Of a DNA stretch of 64,000 bases, positions 48,761 to 58,354 are shown piece by piece; within the stretch, counting starts at the first letter, position 1; every line of letters begins with the position of its first letter. Source of the DNA: Hetaerina americana (taxonomy: Eukaryota > Arthropoda > Insecta > Odonata > Calopterygidae). The translations under genes were made by a program, and so were the position numbers. The DNA lies in assembly GCA_022747635.1 (NCBI GenBank), contig JAKTNV010000199.1:310001-374000 (forward strand). Reading direction: 5' to 3'. The notes beneath the pieces are model-generated. The model made no database searches. It had not been told where the DNA came from and was given only the letters and a program-made list of their open reading frames with translations.

Positions 48761-49501
48761 AATTATGTGGGTTATATGTTGTTTTAACGCAAGTGTTTGT
48801 TTGTTCAATTTTTTTGGGGATATGAGAGGTATAACCGGAACTGAATTGACAAAAAGCGCTGGATTCTACTATATTTTTCTCAATATATGACCTACGCTCT
48901 TGCCTACCAGCTATGCTAAACCCTCGAAACGTGTTCGTGTAACCTACGCGCTACCAACTGCGATGCCTCGGCAGTATAATGGACCCCGGAGCGATTAAGG
49001 GGTACCCGATACGATGAGAGGACGGGCCTCAGATCAACGAAGTCTGCTCCGATTCCACGGCTAAATCCCAGCAATCTCTGATTTAAACCCTCAATGCCGC
49101 TCCAAACGAGCCTTCCGCGGTCTACACGCGGCACAATACTACATATACTTAATTTCATTGGGACCTTCAACTCTGCCTCCACTCGTTTCACCTCCGAGTG
49201 CATCTCCTTAAAGGAGCGCAGGATCTCTTCAGATCCACGTTCCGTGGCGTCGTTTGTCCCGACATGAGCCACAATGCGTAGCTTGGAGCAGCCCGTATTA
49301 CTGACGGCCGCCTTCACCACCAGCGTCGCCTGGGGTACCACGCCGCCTGGTATACACCAGGACGACAAGAATCCAACACCTCGGTCCTGTTGGACTCTGC
49401 GGCGCAGCGGATTCGTTATACGCCGGACATTGGAACTACCTAATATAACAGTTCCCTCCCTCCCCGACCGCTGATGCCTTACCCTAGGCAGTGCCCTCGG
49501 A
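48761..49501 (-). pseudogene. CR1-B copy 2 ORF1, esterase-like domain (5'-truncated)
   Basis: The reverse strand from 49501 to 48916 encodes the C-terminal two-thirds of ORF1: GSSNVRRI, LSSWCIPGG, LRIVAHVGTNDATERGSEE, GADFVDLRPVLSS, NRSGVHYTAEA, closely matching the intact ORF1 at 62206-63225. The frame is open from 49501 apart from truncation; the ORF begins mid-protein because the element is 5'-truncated. Positions 48761-48915 are the inter-ORF spacer. Truncation falls within about 25 bp of where CR1-A copy 2 is truncated in its own ORF1. Confidence 0.88.
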
Positions 49502-50308
49502 GTTTACACACACATAAGTGTAAGATAGGTTCTGGCCAGCGGCGGATGAAAGGCAGACGGGTATGTTAACCTTCAGCATTTATACGAGGCATTTCTTCAC
49601 CTGGAGGCCCTTTCACTTTTGTTTGACTGGGTGATACGATTTCCTCAGCACCAGATAGTAACTAGTTTCGGAAGTTTAGGATATTCCCCTCAACTCCTAC
49701 CAGCTACCCTCCTGTTCCCCTCCCTACCTTCCAGTTACGAAATGAGTTAAATCTATTCGTCTAACTTAGGAGTTTTTGCCTTGCTCTCTTAAAGAACAAG
49801 TAATGGAAATAGTATATTTGTTTACTCATTTCCTCCCTTCCCTTTTTTTCCCCTTCAGGATTTTTTCCCCCACTGCTTCCGCTGGCATCCGCTATCGCTG
49901 GAGCTATCTCAAGGATTATCTCTTTGTTCCAGAATCTATGACTTTACCTTTAAATATTTTACTAACTCAACACTCACCTTGTTTAAGTTTCAAGCGTGTA
50001 AATTAGTGTATCTCTAATTTCTGAAGAAATCGCGCTTTCTTGAAAGAGGCACTTTGCTTTTCCACAGAGAGTAATTTTATTTTTTTAGGACTTAGGTGTC
50101 GTTACAGCATAACAACTTTAGGTTAAATTGGAATTTTCGAGATTCTAATTTTATGTATGAAAATTTTACGCTGCAACGAATAGGTCGTCATTAAAATGCT
50201 CTAAATGTGGAAAAGCAAAGTGACTTCTTTCATCATGAAGAATTTCCACCAACGTACTCCTGAAACTGTTATTTCTCTCCTTCTTTAAGTCTTTCCCGCC
50301 TTCTTGAA
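49502..50308. other. Intergenic, nothing recognised
   Basis: The sequence between CR1-B copies 2 and 3. It has pyrimidine-rich pieces (49690-49740, 49830-49880) and no recognisable feature. Note that it does not contain the missing 5' part of CR1-B copy 1, so copy 1 is genuinely truncated or was deleted there. Confidence 0.5.
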
Positions 50309-50444
50309 GTGCGGAGAGAACAAGCGAGGCTTTGAATTTTAGAAAGGTTCAGAACAAACGAGTTTAACTATGACTGTGAAGGAATAGTAATGGCCCCACA
50401 CTACTTAGGTACATCAGACCACAAAAATAAACTAAGGGAGATAG

Positions 50445-50825
50445 AGTTCGTTCACAGGTTTCCGCGGCGATGAGTAGGTGATTTCCACATTTTTCGGGCT
50501 GCGTCCGCGTATGTCGTTTAAATCCACAACAGTTTCGCCAGCTATCCTGCTGGCGTCCTCAGGTCAAGGATAAAAAGAAGCTTGTTGTCCCGTCTTATAT
50601 AGAGAAAATCCGGCGCCAATACCGGGAAATTTCTTGGCCAATCAGGGAAAGTCCTCATATTTGCGCGGAATAATTCTTTTCCACGCACTGTGGAGTGGAT
50701 ATCCATCCTCTCTGTTAAAATTTTCTGGCCTTTTAACGATTTCAATGGCCTTTCTGATTATTCTCTGAAACTGTTGTGGATTTAAACGACATACGCGGAC
50801 GCAGCCCGAAAAATGTCGAAATCAC
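50445..50825. mobile_element. 381-bp insertion with 59-bp TIRs, PLE-derived or MITE-like
   Basis: The exact repeat ctaagggagatag flanks the insert (50432-50444 and 50826-50838), so it is a true 13-bp target-site duplication. Inside are inverted repeats of about 59 bp (50477-50535 and 50768-50826), nearly identical, with one mismatch seen. Thirty-odd bases lie outside the left repeat. The inverted repeat contains gcgtccgcgtatgtcg. Beside the left repeat is a minus-strand hammerhead-like core. No ORF. A solo terminal repeat pair of a Penelope-like element is my best reading; a MITE is the alternative. Confidence 0.75.
50531..50565 (-). ncRNA. Hammerhead-like ribozyme core
   Basis: On the minus strand, CTGAGGA (CUGANGA consensus) is followed by gccagc, a six-base loop, gctggc, and then GAAAC. 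This is the arrangement CUGANGA - stem II - GAAA of hammerhead ribozymes, which are known in Penelope-like elements. One extra C sits before stem II. Stems I and III are not confirmed by eye, so cleavage activity is uncertain. Confidence 0.5.
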
Positions 50826-51213
50826 CTAAGGGAGATAGATTCCAGGACAGATAGGTACAAATACTCATTCTTTCCCCGAACAATCATAAATCATAATAGT
50901 AAGAAACCGAAGTCACTTTAGAAATATTAAAAACGTTGAATTTACAAGTCGGAACATAATTAAACACTATAGAGATGTTAGGTATACTTTCAGGTGCATG
51001 TGTATGTAAGATGTAGATCGAGTGTTTGCATGTGTGTGGGGTGTAAGTGTTCATGCAGGAATTTATGGCATGTTTTTTTTTGGATATATGAATTTGTGGT
51101 TCTTGCATGCGGTTTTTTTTCTTTTTCTTTTCTAAATTACGGGTGGTGTCCTAACACCCCCCGCCACACGCCCTTTCGGCGGATTGCGGGGTATTAAGTA
51201 GATGTAGATGTAG

Positions 51214-52499
51214 AAGTCTTATTTTTATTTACGCCTGTCATTTACCTTTAAGTCTGTTCTGCTGTGTGTGTCCATTATTTGAATAAATTTCAAAGAATTG
51301 AGTAATTTTATGCCCCATAAGTATCCACCATAGTTGATTGATCGTTGCCAGAGCGAAAAGAGCTATATGGGGCGAAATGTTATGTTCGAAAATGTAAACA
51401 TTCATCAGTCACGTTTCTCTTTGTTGATCAGCTTTATCCAAGCGCTATACCCAAGTTTGTTTACAATTTTTTTCACTCCAGGGTATTTGAGAGGAAACTG
51501 ACTTATTTTTGCTAACTGCTCTGCATTCACATAAAGCATCGTGATATATTGGCTTGAATGCCGCTAAAATCTTCGCATCATTCCTCCCCCTTGGGTTTTT
51601 GTGCCTTGCGTCCATTACCAGCACTCATTACGCCCGTAGATTTATGGAGAGTGTGATGGAGAGAAATGAATGAGCATGCGCAGGTAAAATTCCCTTTTGC
51701 AATGTTTTGTTCGATGTTTCAGACCGAATGCACTAAAAACTCTCTTCTCCAACCGTTTTTCACTGCATAGCACCGAGTGGACTTCCATTTTTCCCAGTCT
51801 ACATTCAATTCTTCCTCAAGCCATGACATCAGTTGGTATTTTTTCAGCACTTCCTCTTATGTTTATATAAAATATATGGTTCAAATTGATTCCTTCATCT
51901 AAATTTGGGTCTCGGACTTCACAACCGTAATCACACATATTTGAAGGCAACTTGTCCCAAAATTTATGTGAGGACATCTGAATTCTGCGCCGTCGATGGA
52001 AAATATATCCACTCTTAATTTTGGCAAACAACAAAAGTAGTTCAATAAATCGATTTCCATTTTCAGTATTATCCCTAAAGAACCCCGACTTACTCCTATA
52101 CATATTTGGTAATCTCTTTTTCAAGTACAAAACAAAATGAGAATGGTACCCTGATATTTAACAAAATTGTTAGTATTTGGGTGCTTTCAAAGAAGGGGAT
52201 ATTTTTCTCATCTGTAGTTCATTTATTGACCGAGACGTTGGCACGGCTGCGATGCTTTAGTTAAATTCCCAATAGAAATACTAATTAAATTCCGAAATCA
52301 TTTCTATATTCTGTTTATAAGTAAATATTGTCTAATTATTACAGATAATTTAGTAAAATCTTGTTTCAATTGCCCAAGTTAGAATTTTTAATCGTTGAAA
52401 ATTATTTAACGTCCCTTCTTGCACACGTGTTTTGCGACCTCTACTCCATCATTCACCTCCCGTCTTCGCAAATATTTCATTTCTAGTGTTTTGCGTTCA
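51214..52499. other. Intergenic, nothing recognised
   Basis: AT-rich DNA between the CR1-B copy 3 tail and a Penelope 3' segment. The minus-strand frame 52130-51816 (104 codons) contains RRRRIQMSSHKFWDKLP but I cannot assign it. It may be a fragment of an unidentified repeat. Confidence 0.45.
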
Positions 52500-52961
52500 G
52501 TAGTGTGAATATATTTTCTCCAGATATAATGAAAAGAGAAACTTTGTAATTCCACATAGATTTATTTGACGGACGACCTAGGTTTCGACTTGGCACGTCA
52601 TCATCAGGTACATTTTGCAGAGAATATATAGTCACACAAAATTTGGGGGGTAGGGGGAAAAAGGGGGGGGGAGAAGAGAGAGACTACTCCACGGTCTGAG
52701 GTGAGGGTTAGGGGGTGGAAGAGGGGAAACACCAGGGGGGGGGGGTTGGCCCGGAGGTGGTTAAGGGGGCTGAGAGCATAGGGACTAGAAGAAAGGAAAG
52801 GATTCCGTAATCTCAGGAAGGGGGAGGTTGCGAAGGGGACGCGTGGGTCAGGAGGGAGAGAGGAAATCCCGAATATACGTAAAAACGCTGCATTAAGAGC
52901 CGGTAGGGGAGGTAAGTTAGGTGAAGTGTCATTAGGTCCACCAACTTAAAACCTAGATCGC
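52500..52961 (-). mobile_element. Probable Penelope-like element 3' end, minus strand
   Basis: On the minus strand: a C-rich stretch (52640-52750, poly-G on the + strand), then tatattctctgcaaaatg, then a hammerhead-like core at 52583-52607, then an A/T-rich tail. This order resembles Penelope-like 3' ends. It lies in inverted orientation just upstream of the + strand Penelope ORF, the inverted terminal arrangement often described for this group. Coding sequence on this strand is not recognisable. The left boundary is approximate. Confidence 0.5.
52583..52607 (-). ncRNA. Hammerhead-like ribozyme core
   Basis: On the minus strand, CTGATGA (complement of 52601-52607) is followed by tgacgtgccaagtc and GAAAC (complement of tttc at 52583-52586). 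gac/gtc can form a short stem II. It follows the CUGANGA...GAAA rule with the minimal stem known from Penelope-type hammerheads. Cleavage site and flanking stems are not verified. Confidence 0.55.
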
Positions 52962-53026
52962 TAAGATCTACACAAACATCTACCAAATACCCCGCAAGCC
53001 GCCGCAAGGGCGTGTGGCGGGGGGGG
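52962..53026 (-). mobile_element. CR1 3' tail fragment (about 60 bp)
   Basis: The shared hairpin (ccccgcaagccgccgcaagg in + orientation) with a variant terminus (accaaataccccgc, acatctacc). Only the final ~60 bp are present, directly abutting Penelope coding sequence at about 53027. It is the shortest copy seen, and it shows that the tail alone was carried into the site. Confidence 0.75.
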
Positions 53027-54452
53027 GCAAGATTGGTGAGGACATCCGTTTTCTTAAAAATTGTAAGCAAAACAACATCTTTCCTAATTTCATTAATTTA
53101 CTCCCTCTTTACAAAAAACGGAACCTTCATTTGGACAATAAAATTAGGAGAAAAAGTTTAGTTTGCGAAATTAATTTTCTTTTTTCCAAGAGAAGCCAAC
53201 TTGAGATCGGTGCCTATTATCTGCACTTGAAACTTACGAAGGACTTGACCAATCTGGAATACGGAATCTGGCAGGAGCTAGAGAGAAAAATTCACTACGT
53301 GGTAAAAAAGAAGGTCGAAAAGAAAGCGCGAGGGACCAACCGCAAATTCAAGTCAAGAAAAACATTAAGTCATTTAAATGTACCCCATCTTCTTATTCTA
53401 AGCGTAACTTTGACATAGTCAAAAGCTTAAGATCTAAAGATTGCTTTTACCTCAAGGCTGACAAAGGTAACTTGTGTGTTATTCTGGACAAAGACCAATA
53501 TTTTGAAAAAGTCAGTATTTTGTTGTCAAACGGCTCTTACTCTGAGGTCAAAAAGAACCCAGTTAAGAAACTTGTGTCTCAGTGTAAATCTGTCCTAAAT
53601 GATTGTCCTACTGTTATTGATAAGAAGACAAAATTCAAACTTTACGTGTCTAATCCCATTTTACCCAGACTTTATTGTCTCCCCAAAGTCCATAAGACAA
53701 ACTGCCCCATGAGACCTATTGTTTCTAGTATTGATTCACCCACCTACCTGTTATCTAAATGGTTGGTCTCCCAATTCTCAAACCTTAACTTCGCTAGCCC
53801 TCACTCAGTTAAGAATAACGTAGACTTTGTGAATAAAATAAAAGACCATAACTTCTCAGAGGGTAAAATCATGGTGTCATTTCATGTCGCTAACCTGTTC
53901 CCTAGTGTCCCCATTGATATTGCCATCCAAGCATTGGAAAACTGGCTTAAATTGCTTCACTTAGATTCCAAAACTATTGACGAATATGTCAGACTCACCA
54001 ATTTGATGATGAACCAAAATTATTTTAACTTCCAAGATACGTTTTACATACAAGAGTTTGAAACTGCTATGGGCAACTCATTTTCTCCCTTCTTGGCGAA
54101 TGTTTTCATGTCTCACTTTGAGTGCAATTTTAAAGAAAAATTCAGCTACTTCCCCGCGGTTTATTTACGATATGTTGACGAAATCTTCTCTGTATTTGAT
54201 ACGACTAAGTGTAAACTTAATGACTCTGTGAACAATCTCAATAGTCTTTTCCCTTTCATCAATTTCACGGTTGAAACCAAAAAGAATAACATCCTCCCTT
54301 TCCTAGACCTGTCCCTCAAAAGATCGATTAATAAATAACTTTTTGATGTATAACGGAAACCCACACACACAAACAACTATATCCATAAACATTCTTTAAA
54401 CCATCCCAGCCACAAATACGCAGTCTACCATTCTCTCAAACACACACTGTTA
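53027..54452 (+). pseudogene. Penelope-like element, RT part (left half)
   Basis: The + strand encodes EDIRFLKNCKQNNIFPNF, RKSLVCEINFLFSKRSQLE, TNLEYGIWQELERKI and KKKVEKKARG. A frameshift near 53380 leads to SKDCFYLKADKGN, VILDKDQYFEKV, LYCLPKVHKTNCPMRPIVSS, FHVANLFPSVP, TAMGNSFSPFLANVFMSHFE and LRYVDEIFSVF, then LPFLDLSLKR. Two in-frame TAAs (54336, 54357) precede RKPTHTNNYIHKHSLNHPSH. ADKGN, PKVHK and the domain order are diagnostic of Penelope RT. Motif A has His in place of the Asp (FHV), and motif C reads YVDE, not YVDD. The open frame from 53014 starts with GTG inside the CR1 tail and is not a real start. The right half is at 61366. Confidence 0.9.
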
Positions 54453-54743
54453 CATCTACATCTACGAATTGATACCCCGCAAGAATTGAAATACCCCGCA
54501 AGCCGCCGCAAGGGCGTGTGGCGGAGGGTATTAGGTCACCAACCGTAAAAAGTAAAAATACCACATGCAAAAAAACAACACGGAAAATTACACCCAAAGC
54601 AGCGCACATACTCATGTAAAAATCCCTTCATCCAATATTCATGCACACACATTTACCGCAAAACAACTAAAAAACTGCACCCCATGATGCAGCATGAAAG
54701 CCATCCTACAACACGGAAGCTAGGACACAACAAACAAGAAATT
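54453..54743 (-). mobile_element. CR1-A copy 2, 3' UTR tail (first segment)
   Basis: Family A 3' UTR on the minus strand, ending at 54453 after the duplicated actgtta (54446-54452). The terminus carries a small local duplication of ataccccgcaag. The sequence is cut at 54743 by CR1-B copy 4 and resumes at 58099. Confidence 0.92.
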
Positions 54744-55030
54744 CATCTACATCTACTTAATACCAAGGAAGCCGCCGCTAGGGCGTGTGGCGGGGGGTGC
54801 TAGGAGACCACCCGTAATTTAGAAAAGATAAAGAAAAAAAAACCTCATGCATTAACGAAAAAATCATTTATAAAAAAACATGGCATACATTCATGCATGA
54901 ACACTTACATCCCATACACATGCATACACTCAAACTACCAACTAACATACACATGCACCTGAAAGTATACCTAACATCTCTGTAGTGTTTAATTTTGTTC
55001 CGACTTGTAAATTCAACGTTTGTAATATTT

Positions 55031-57720
55031 CTAAAGTGACTTCGGTTTCTTACTATTATGATTTCTGATTGTTCGGGGAAAGAATGAGTATTTGTACCGA
55101 TCTGTCCTGGAATCTATCTCCCTTAGTTTATCTTTGTGGTCTGATCTACCTAAGTAGTGTCGGGTCATTATAATTCCTTCAGTGCCATGGTGAAACTCGT
55201 TTGTTCTGAACCTTTCTAAAAGTCTAAGCCTCGCTTGTTCTCTCCGCACTTCAAGTGGTTCCCAGCCTAAATCCCCTAAGAGACCTGTCACACTTGTGTT
55301 TTTATCATAACAATTTTTAACGAATCTAGCGGATTTTCTATGGACTTTATCTAATTCTTTTTGCCAAATTTTCTCCCACGGATCCCAAATACTTGCGGCA
55401 TATTCCAAATGAGGTCTAACTAGAGAAAAATAACACCTCTCTTTAACTTTTTCAATACATTTCCCCACCACCCGTTTAATGAAGCCGAGTTTCTTTAAAG
55501 CTGATCCGCATATTGTCCTGATATGTGTCCCCATGAAAGGTGTGGTGTTAGAACAACCCCCAAATACTTAACTTGATTTGCCGTAGTCAATACTGAATCC
55601 TCTATTTCGTATTTTACATCCTGTTCCTCGCTTCCTTTATTCCAAAATTTCAAAACTGCACATTTATCTAGATTAAGTGTTAATCCCCATTTATTGCACC
55701 ATTCCGAGATATTGTCTAAGTCTCTAGAGAGTAGCTCGCGATCTAGTTGGCTCTCTATTTCCCTGTATATCACCGTGTCGTTAGCGAATAACCTTAGATA
55801 GCTACTAACGTGTGTGCTTAAGTCATTTATGTATATTAAGAACATAAGAGGCCCTATTTAACTTCCCTGGGGGACTCCCGAAGTTACATCTCTCTCCATT
55901 GAGCACAACCCATCTAAGACTACTATTTGTTTGCGGTTTGACAAGAAGTCCCTAATCCAATCTATTATTTTCTCGTTGATCCCATAGTATTAAAGTTTTT
56001 GTAACAATTCATTGTGTGGAACTTTGTTGCAGGCGTTTTTGAAATCCAGGAATACTGCATCGACTTGTGTGTTGTTTTCTCACGATCTAAGTATATCGTG
56101 AATGTAGAGACCAAGTTGTGTTTCGCAAGATCTGCTTTTCCTAAATCCGTGCTGGTTGTGGATTAGTATTTTCCCACTATCAAGAAATCTCATAATGTTA
56201 GTCACAATAATGTGTTCCAATATTTTACAAGAGATCGATGTTAAAGAAATGGGTCGGTAATTGGTTGGTTTATCCCAATCGCCGCCTTTGTAGATGGGAG
56301 TTATATGGGCTAGCTTCCAGTCGCGAGGCACTGAGCCTTCTTCTATCGATTTTAGAAAAACAATATGTAAAAACGTGGCAATGTCTTCAGCTAATTCCTT
56401 TAATATTCTAGCAGGTATTTCTTCCGGACCAGGTGCCTTGTGTGCTCTGATACTACGGAGCAGATGTACTATTCCCTGCTTGGTCAGTGTAAGATCGCTC
56501 ATGTGTGGGTGTGGCGGATCATTTGGTGCGTTTGTGTTTTTGTTGTAGACGCTCTGGAAAAAATGATTTAAAATATTTGCCTTTTTCACGCTATCTGTAA
56601 TGATTTCTCCATTTTCCGTCTTCAAAGAGTGAACAGTGGGACGTTTACCTTTTATTTCCCTAAAATAGGACCAGAATGACTTTGGATTTTCCTCAAGATA
56701 TTCGCTTAGCATTTTAGATTTAAAAGAGTGTAGTGCTGTGCGCATAATGCTTTTCGTTTTACTATGGCATTCTTTTAGTAGCTGTTTGGTTGTATTCACA
56801 TAAATTATATCGTCACTTTTTAAACTCTTTTTGAAATTTGACTGTAGCTTTCTTTGCCTTCTTAATGCCAATCTGAGTTCCCCGTTGTACCATCTAGGTT
56901 CCTTACTGTCGCATTTGAGTTTGGACGGGATGTACGTCTTCATTCCTTGGCGTAAAATATTTAAGAAATATTTCCAAGTGTTCTCTGTAATGGTTGTTAG
57001 TGTTTTTGTCTTGTATTCTGGTATTTTTATGTTTAAATATTCTCTTAGTCCGTTAAAATTTGCCTTGGTATATAGGTATATTTTACGCTTTTCTTTGTTT
57101 ATTTTGACGAACTTAGTTTTTAACTCTACAAGAATAGCCTTATGGTCATTGATTCCGTCTATTATTTCAATGTTACTAATGATTTCGGGCATGGAAGTCG
57201 CAAAGATGTCTAGTATGCTTTGGCCCCGTGTTGGTGATTTAACAATTTGTTCTAAGGAGTGTTTTGTGAAAATATGAAGGAGTTCTTGGCATGAATCTCT
57301 GTTTTTGGCAGATTTTCCTTCGCAATAGTTGTCCCAGTCAATTGACGGTAGATTTGTGTCACCAGCGATTATAGTAATACTGTTGCTTTGTCTGCTGCTG
57401 ATAGTGGATATTTGTTCGTCGAGCTTGTGTAGGACATCTGTGCTAGAATCTGGGGGTTTATAAAATGAACACACGTATAGGCTTCTGTCGTTGTAGTCCT
57501 TAATGTTGCACCAAACGCTTTCTATGTCATCTACGTCGCATTCATATCGTTGGCTACTAAGATGTGACTTTACTGCAATGAATACTCCCCCACCCAACCT
57601 ATTTGGTCTGTCCCTTCTGTTAATTGTGAAACCGTTTGGAAAAACCTCATTGTATGCTATATCTCCCGGGAGCCAACTTTCTGTTCCAACTACTATGTCT
57701 GCGTTTGTACTGACAAACAT
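55031..57720 (-). pseudogene. CR1-B copy 4 ORF2 (EN-RT), nearly full length
   Basis: The first open frame (57720-56080, 546 codons) has EN motifs GTESW (residue ~12), GDTNLPSIDW (~120) and DGINDHKAIL (~188), a basic linker, then RT blocks from about residue 410 (HKAPGPEEIPARIL, ITPIYKGGD, HGFRKSRSCETQLG). It stops at SGENN (TGA, 56078-56080). The same frame continues with a decayed KACNKVPH-type block and GVPQGS-stop-IGPLMF, then 55845-55495 (FANDTVIYREI, YLGVVLTPHLSW) and 55534-55031 (HLEYAASIWDPWEK, SFFPRTIRNHN). TAA lies immediately before the ATG. FAND, the GVPQGS stop and this TAA are all shared with copy 2. Confidence 0.92.
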
Positions 57721-57924
57721 TTATTCAATATCCGATATTTTGTTTCTAATGCTACGGCATTTAATGTTATAATTTTAATATGGCTAATAACTTCTTGTTT
57801 TTCAGTTTTATGTACGTTAACAAAACTGTTTTGAGACGATTCGTGGTGAACAGAGACAAATGAATTACATTCACTTGCATTGCTATCTGGTATTTATGTA
57901 GAGGCACAAATTTTATTAAATTTA

Positions 57925-58098
57925 TGTAGAATATAAAATAAAATGCATCGTAGCTTTCGGTTTCATAAAATGTATCCGTTCACTTATGCAATTTGCGTAC
58001 CTTAAATGTAACGCATGTTGCCTTTTCAGGGAGGAAAATCAAGCTGCATGCATTTATAGGTTTTCCCTTTGAAAACCGTATTAATGCACCACAACGCA
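57925..58098. other. Extra 5' segment of CR1-B copy 4, origin unknown
   Basis: 174 bp between the last recognisable B sequence and the target duplication. It lies inside the insertion, so it was probably added during integration (template switch to another RNA, or filler). It has no match to A or B in this window. It contains ttttcagggagg and tgcatgcatttata. Confidence 0.7.
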
Positions 58099-58354
58099 AA
58101 ATTGAAACATCACTACCACATGATCATGCACAACAAAACACTCTACCCCCAAAGAGTCTTTAAAAGGCAGGGAATGCGACCGAACGTTGCAGGTAGCAGG
58201 AATTTCCCCCCGCGGAGAGGGACGAGGGATTGAAAGGGAAACTTAAAAACAGATGAACAGAACACGAATGAAGTAATTCGGAAAGAATGGGTTATTATAG
58301 CAAAACACATAAGGTTAGTGGAAGAGCATGCATTTAAATACAACTAATTATTTT

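Larger units (their letters stand above)
50309..51213 (+). mobile_element. CR1-B copy 3, 3' end, interrupted
   Basis: + strand copy starting within the last ORF2 codons (gcggagagaacaagcgagg) and ending at 51213 with the hairpin and gtagatgtagatgtag. The ORF2 end covers the ERFRTNEF and YLGTSDHKNKLREIE-like residues, then the B-type 3' UTR with poly-T. It is split by a 381-bp Penelope-type insertion at 50445-50825, flanked by a 13-bp duplication. It is the only B copy, apart from the partial copy at the right edge, on the + strand. Confidence 0.88.
54744..58098 (-). mobile_element. CR1-B copy 4, nested in CR1-A copy 2
   Basis: Minus strand, with its hairpin/ctacttaat terminus at 54744. It is flanked by aaatt (54739-54743 and 58099-58103); removing it restores the family A order seen at 30140-30180. 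B sequence extends 5' to about 57924 in the inter-ORF spacer. The 174 bp from 57925 to 58098 are neither A nor B and form an extra 5' segment. Confidence 0.9.

Noticed and set aside
53014..53030. Start of the Penelope ORF at 53014
   Set aside because: The codon is GTG inside the CR1 tail hairpin. The true upstream Penelope sequence has been lost.
29885..54800. Multiple near-identical GC-rich repeats considered as a CRISPR-like or satellite array
   Set aside because: Spacing is irregular (hundreds to thousands of bases), orientation varies, and each repeat is the 3' terminus of a LINE copy. The genome is eukaryotic.
56831..57277. 148-codon + strand frame (and similar ones at 43367, 45860, 56294)
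   Set aside because: Antisense shadows of the CR1-B ORF2 on the minus strand.
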